Below the pieces are notes generated by a model. It was not told where the DNA came from. It did not search any database and saw only the letters and a program-made list of their open reading frames with translations. Source: Gluconobacter potus (lineage in GTDB: Bacteria; Pseudomonadota; Alphaproteobacteria; Acetobacterales; Acetobacteraceae). Taken from it: a stretch of DNA of 64,000 nt. Shown here piece after piece: positions 61,463 through 64,000 of this stretch; the first letter of the stretch is position 1; each line of letters opens with the position of its first letter. The position numbers and the translations under genes were made by a program. Location of the stretch: contig NZ_JABCQF010000004.1 of the NCBI RefSeq assembly GCF_015244705.1, positions 1-64,000 of the forward strand. Direction: 5' to 3'.

Positions 61463-62251
61463 TTACAGACGCCAGCCGGAATGGATGGCGGCAATGCCAC
61501 CCGAGAGATTACGGTACTGGACCTGCTCAAGCCCGGCATCGCGCATCATCTGTGCCAGCGTTTCCTGATCGGGGAACATGCGGATGCTCTCGGCGAGATA
61601 CTGGTAGCTCTCGGAATCCTTGGCGATGATCTGGCCCATCTTGGGCAGAACCTGGAAGGACCACATGTCATAGATCGGCGCGAGCGCCGCCACTTCAACC
61701 TGCGAGAACTCCAGGCAGAAGAAGCGTCCGCCCGGCTTGAGGACACGACGCGCCTCACGCAGCACCGCGTCCTTGTCCGTGCAGTTGCGCAGGCCGAAAG
61801 CGATCGTCACGCGATCCACAGAACAGTCGGGCAGGGGGATGGCTTCCGCGTCCACGACGCAGACCTCGATCTTGCCGATCAGCCCGGCCTTGATGGCGCG
61901 GTCACGTCCCACGGAAAGCATGGCGGCATTGATGTCGGACAGGATGGCAGGGCCACCGCCGGCACGGAGCCAGCCAAAGGTGATGTCACCCGTACCACCA
62001 GCCAGATCCAGCAGCTTCATGTTCGGGCGCGGATTGAGCATGCCCACGAAAATGCGCTTCCAGACGCGGTGAATACCCAGCGACATCACGTCATTCATGA
62101 TGTCGTATTTCCCGGCGACGCTCTCGAACACCTCCCGGACCATCGTCTTCTTCTGGCCGCGCGGAACACTCCGGTAGCCGAAATCGGTGGTGTCCTCGGC
62201 GTGTGCGGAGGACTGGAAGGGCGAGGCGTTGTGTTCTGCGCTATCGGTCAT
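61463..62251 (-). CDS. ubiE: Demethylmenaquinone/2-polyprenyl-methoxybenzoquinol methyltransferase
   Basis: UbiE is the C-methyltransferase of ubiquinone synthesis. The 262-residue protein reads GKYDIMNDVMSLGIHRVWKR, KLLDLAGGTGDITFGWL (SAM motif I), VDAEAIPLPDCSVDRVTIAFGLRNCTDKDAVL and LKPGGRFFCLEFSQ. The N-terminal 25 residues are extra and polar. I place the start at the ATG at 62251, 30 bp from divergent mutM, so promoters are packed between the two. Confidence 0.95.
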   Translation of the reverse strand: MTDSAEHNASPFQSSAHAEDTTDFGYRSVPRGQKKTMVREVFESVAGKYDIMNDVMSLGIHRVWKRIFVGMLNPRPNMKLLDLAGGTGDITFGWLRAGGGPAILSDINAAMLSVGRDRAIKAGLIGKIEVCVVDAEAIPLPDCSVDRVTIAFGLRNCTDKDAVLREARRVLKPGGRFFCLEFSQVEVAALAPIYDMWSFQVLPKMGQIIAKDSESYQYLAESIRMFPDQETLAQMMRDAGLEQVQYRNLSGGIAAIHSGWRL

Positions 62252-62281
62252 GGGGCAATCGATATATCGTTGAGGCCAGCC

Positions 62282-63115
62282 ATGCCAGAGCTTCCAGAAG
62301 TCGAAACCGTCATGCGCGGATTTCGTGATGCCTTTGAAGGGCACCGAATTAGCCATGTTTCCGTCAATCGTCCCGACCTTCGTTGGCCGTTTCCCGCTGA
62401 TCTGCGGGAAAAGCTGGAAGGCCATCACGTTCTCTCATTCCGCAGGCGCGCGAAGTATATTCTCATGCGTCTTGAAGGCGGGTGGAGCATGCTGCTGCAT
62501 CTGGGCATGTCGGGCCGACTCACGATTGGCCGGGCGGGGACAAACGCGACTCCGCCAGCACACGAGCATCTGGTCCTTGAAACGGACAGCGGCGCGAGGG
62601 CAGGGCTGGTTGATCCCCGGCGCTTCGGCATGGTCGATCTTGTGCGGACAGTTGAAGAAGACAGTCACCGCCTTCTGGCCCATCTGGGAATGGAGCCTCT
62701 TTCGGACGCCATGACCAGTCCGGCACTGGCGGACCTGTTCCGGGGCAGGCGCTCGCCTATCAAATCTGCGCTGCTGGATCAGAAACTGATCGCAGGTCTA
62801 GGCAATATCTATGTGTGCGAGGCGCTGTTTCGCTGCGGCATTCATCCCGAGCGGCAGGCCTGTACCCTGACGGGAGAAGAGACCGCAGCTCTTGCAGAGG
62901 CCATTCCACAGATCCTGGAGCAGGCCATCGCGTCCGGAGGATCGTCTCTACGCAACTATGTGCAGGCTGACGGCACGAAAGGCGGGTTTCAGGACCTGCA
63001 TCTCGTCTATGGACGCGAAGGGGCTCCATGCCCCAACTGCGGCGCGGAGAGTCCGATCCAGCGCATGACCCAGTCCGGCCGTTCGACGTTCTTCTGTCCG
63101 ACCTGCCAGAAATAG
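62282..63115 (+). CDS. mutM: Formamidopyrimidine-DNA glycosylase (Fpg)
   Basis: The 277-residue enzyme removes 8-oxoguanine. It starts MPELPEVETVMRG, with the catalytic Pro2 and Glu3 after Met1 removal, so the start is certain. The helix-two-turn-helix includes GLGNIYVCEALFRCGIHPERQ, and the C-terminal zinc finger is CPNCGAESPIQRMTQSGRSTFFCPTC. GAGG lies upstream. It faces ubiE divergently and leads to rpsT-dnaA. Confidence 0.97.
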   Translation: MPELPEVETVMRGFRDAFEGHRISHVSVNRPDLRWPFPADLREKLEGHHVLSFRRRAKYILMRLEGGWSMLLHLGMSGRLTIGRAGTNATPPAHEHLVLETDSGARAGLVDPRRFGMVDLVRTVEEDSHRLLAHLGMEPLSDAMTSPALADLFRGRRSPIKSALLDQKLIAGLGNIYVCEALFRCGIHPERQACTLTGEETAALAEAIPQILEQAIASGGSSLRNYVQADGTKGGFQDLHLVYGREGAPCPNCGAESPIQRMTQSGRSTFFCPTCQK

Positions 63116-63164
63116 GCAGCGTGACAGGAAGATGCCCCCATCCTGTGTAAAATGTGCAAAACGC

Positions 63165-63193
63165 TTGACGGGACCCGTCCGGACAGAGTAGAC
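63165..63193 (+). promoter_or_regulatory. Promoter of rpsT
   Basis: TTGACG at 63165-63170 is separated by 17 bases from GTAGAC at 63188-63193, matching the alphaproteobacterial vegetative consensus at the -35 box and more loosely at the -10 box. It leaves a leader of about 45 bases before rpsT. Confidence 0.55.
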
Positions 63194-63241
63194 GGCGCCA
63201 ACCATTTACGCGACCAAAACGCAAACTGAACCGAAAGATCC

Positions 63242-63511
63242 ATGGCAAACACAGCTTCTGCCCGCAAGCGTATCCGTCAGAACGAACGTCGCCGTGAGCG
63301 CAACGTTGCCCGCATGTCCCGCATGCGTACGTTCATCAAGAAGGTTGAACTCGCCATCCAGGCCGGTGACAAGTCCGCTGCTGCCGAGGCCTTCAAGGTT
63401 GCACAGCCGGAAATGCAGCGCGCAGCAGGCAAGGGCGTGATTGCCAAGAACACGATCAGCCGCAAGCTGTCCCGTCTGTCCGCCCGCGTGAAGGCCCTGG
63501 CAACCGCCTGA
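63242..63511 (+). CDS. rpsT: 30S ribosomal protein S20
   Basis: The 89-residue protein, [21 protein letters not shown] then [25 protein letters not shown] and [18 protein letters not shown], is S20, a basic helical bundle that binds 16S rRNA. It lies between mutM and dnaA, a common alphaproteobacterial order. A strong terminator follows. Confidence 0.97.
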   Translation: MANTASARKRIRQNERRRERNVARMSRMRTFIKKVELAIQAGDKSAAAEAFKVAQPEMQRAAGKGVIAKNTISRKLSRLSARVKALATA

Positions 63512-63536
63512 GCTTCACCTTCGGGTCGGAACTGAA

Positions 63537-63570
63537 GAACGCGCTCCCCTCCAGGAGCGCGTTCTTTTTT
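63537..63570 (+). terminator. Rho-independent terminator of rpsT
   Basis: GAACGCGCTCC (63537-63547) pairs perfectly with GGAGCGCGTTC (63554-63564), loop of six bases, then six T at 63565-63570. Confidence 0.92.
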
Positions 63571-63667
63571 GACTGCAGCTCCTGACATCTTTTTCCCAAG
63601 CATCTGCCCCCGGGTTGCCGATGGGGAACACCCTCATGACATCCCGCTGAGCCCTCCGTGTTCCAGC

Positions 63668-63696
63668 TTGCTTCGGGCTGAGCGGACGCCTATTCT
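63668..63696 (+). promoter_or_regulatory. Candidate dnaA promoter
   Basis: TTGCTT (63668-63673) and TATTCT (63691-63696) are spaced by 17 bases in the 280-bp gap before dnaA. A start near 63704 gives a leader of about 150 bases containing a palindrome at 63786-63799. No TTATCCACA-type DnaA box is visible in the gap. Confidence 0.45.
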
Positions 63697-63785
63697 GGGG
63701 GTTCGACAAAAAGGTATCGGATGCTCTGGCTTCTCCGGAAATTCGCCAGCTTTTCTGCTGCAGATTTCTGTCGAGAGCATAATCG

Positions 63786-63799
63786 CCCTGCGCGCAGGG
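63786..63799. repeat. Perfect 14-bp palindrome CCCTGCGCGCAGGG in the dnaA leader
   Basis: The palindrome lies 51 bases before the dnaA ATG. It could be a regulator-binding site or a leader hairpin affecting dnaA expression. No other feature is evident in this gap. Confidence 0.4.
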
Positions 63800-63850
63800 A
63801 ACCACAACTGATACCCGCCCCGTGCGGGAATGGATATGAAAGGGGGTACA

Positions 63851-64000
63851 ATGGTGGAAAACGCTCAGTATCTGGACGCCAGCGCCTCCGCCCCCGGTTC
63901 GACGACACCGCTGGAAACCGCCTGGATCCGCGTTCGTGAGAAACTGAAGAGTGAGGTTGGCGAGGTCGAATACCGGACATGGCTCCGGCAGATCGTTCTG
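63851..64000 (+). CDS. dnaA: Chromosomal replication initiator DnaA (N-terminal part, runs off the window)
   Basis: The visible 50 residues end WIRVREKLKSEVGEVEYRTWLRQI, the DnaA domain I pattern (WxxxLxxLkxxvgexeyxtWl) that interacts with DnaB. The first 20 residues (MVENAQYLDASASAPGSTT) are a variable extension. AAGGGGG lies about five bases upstream of the ATG. The remainder lies beyond position 64000. Confidence 0.93.
   Translation, partial: MVENAQYLDASASAPGSTTPLETAWIRVREKLKSEVGEVEYRTWLRQIVL

Noticed and set aside
60842-63115. 757-codon plus-strand frame reading across coaBC and ubiE into mutM
   Set aside because: Only the last part (from 62282) is real mutM with the fixed PE N-terminus; the upstream part is antisense to coaBC and ubiE.
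63571-63850. Origin of replication (DnaA box cluster) in the gap before dnaA
   Set aside because: I see no TTATCCACA-like box or AT-rich unwinding stretch; the gap looks like an ordinary leader.

Overview
The window looks like a piece of an acetic acid bacterium chromosome (Acetobacteraceae, Gluconobacter-like). This is inferred from alphaproteobacterial gene sets (TrcR/DUF1013, PhyR-NepR-EcfG, PopZ/DUF2497 next to valS, mutM-rpsT-dnaA order), the moderately high GC, and an alpha-amino acid ester hydrolase whose catalytic spacing matches the Acetobacter turbidans enzyme. No species assignment can be proven from the sequence alone.

Positions 1-6364 are accessory: a small mobile element of phage-satellite type. 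Leftward lie the probable start of an integrase, an excisionase-like gene, an AT-rich two-helix membrane protein and an XRE repressor. Rightward lie a divergent small gene, an AlpA-like regulator, two unknown small genes, a CHC2-like primase fragment and a 794-residue Toprim/DUF927 primase-helicase, all overlapping or nearly so. The element abuts the 3' end of tRNA-Ser(GCT). Clusters of GGCAA/TTGCC repeats lie on both sides of the replication genes and resemble a bipartite satellite-phage origin.

From about 6.4 kb on, the content is core chromosome. 6.5-20.5 kb: gatCAB, ruvX, a lytic transglycosylase, aminopeptidase P, a GNAT enzyme, prmA, a UvrD/PcrA helicase, two tandem radC genes (the first has lost its metal site), and purEK. 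20.5-28.7 kb: ydcH, trcR, a small heat-shock protein, rpmE, mscL, secDF, a Gfo/Idh oxidoreductase and an ABC-F ATPase. 28.7-33.2 kb: a full general stress response locus (PhyR, two EcfG-like sigma factors, a 57-codon NepR gene, an HWE/HisKA_2 kinase). 33.3-44.9 kb: cydDC, an OmpA-like lipoprotein, recQ, a PCu(A)C-like protein, nrdR-nusB-thiL, an acetyltransferase-like protein, an SDR, glucokinase and tRNA-Cys. 45-55 kb: a TolC-type channel, popZ, valS, a secreted hydrolase, ilvD, the ester hydrolase and msrA. 55-64 kb: DUF2252, an ABC importer with a double-length permease and no visible binding protein, dut-coaBC-ubiE, divergent mutM, rpsT and the start of dnaA, so the right edge is at a chromosomal dnaA locus.

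The most promising unexplained signals are the satellite element with its paired repeat clusters and AT-rich membrane protein, interleaved inverted repeats straddling the cydD start codon, a 13-bp hairpin holding the start codon of the lytic transglycosylase gene, and the degenerate RadC paralog.
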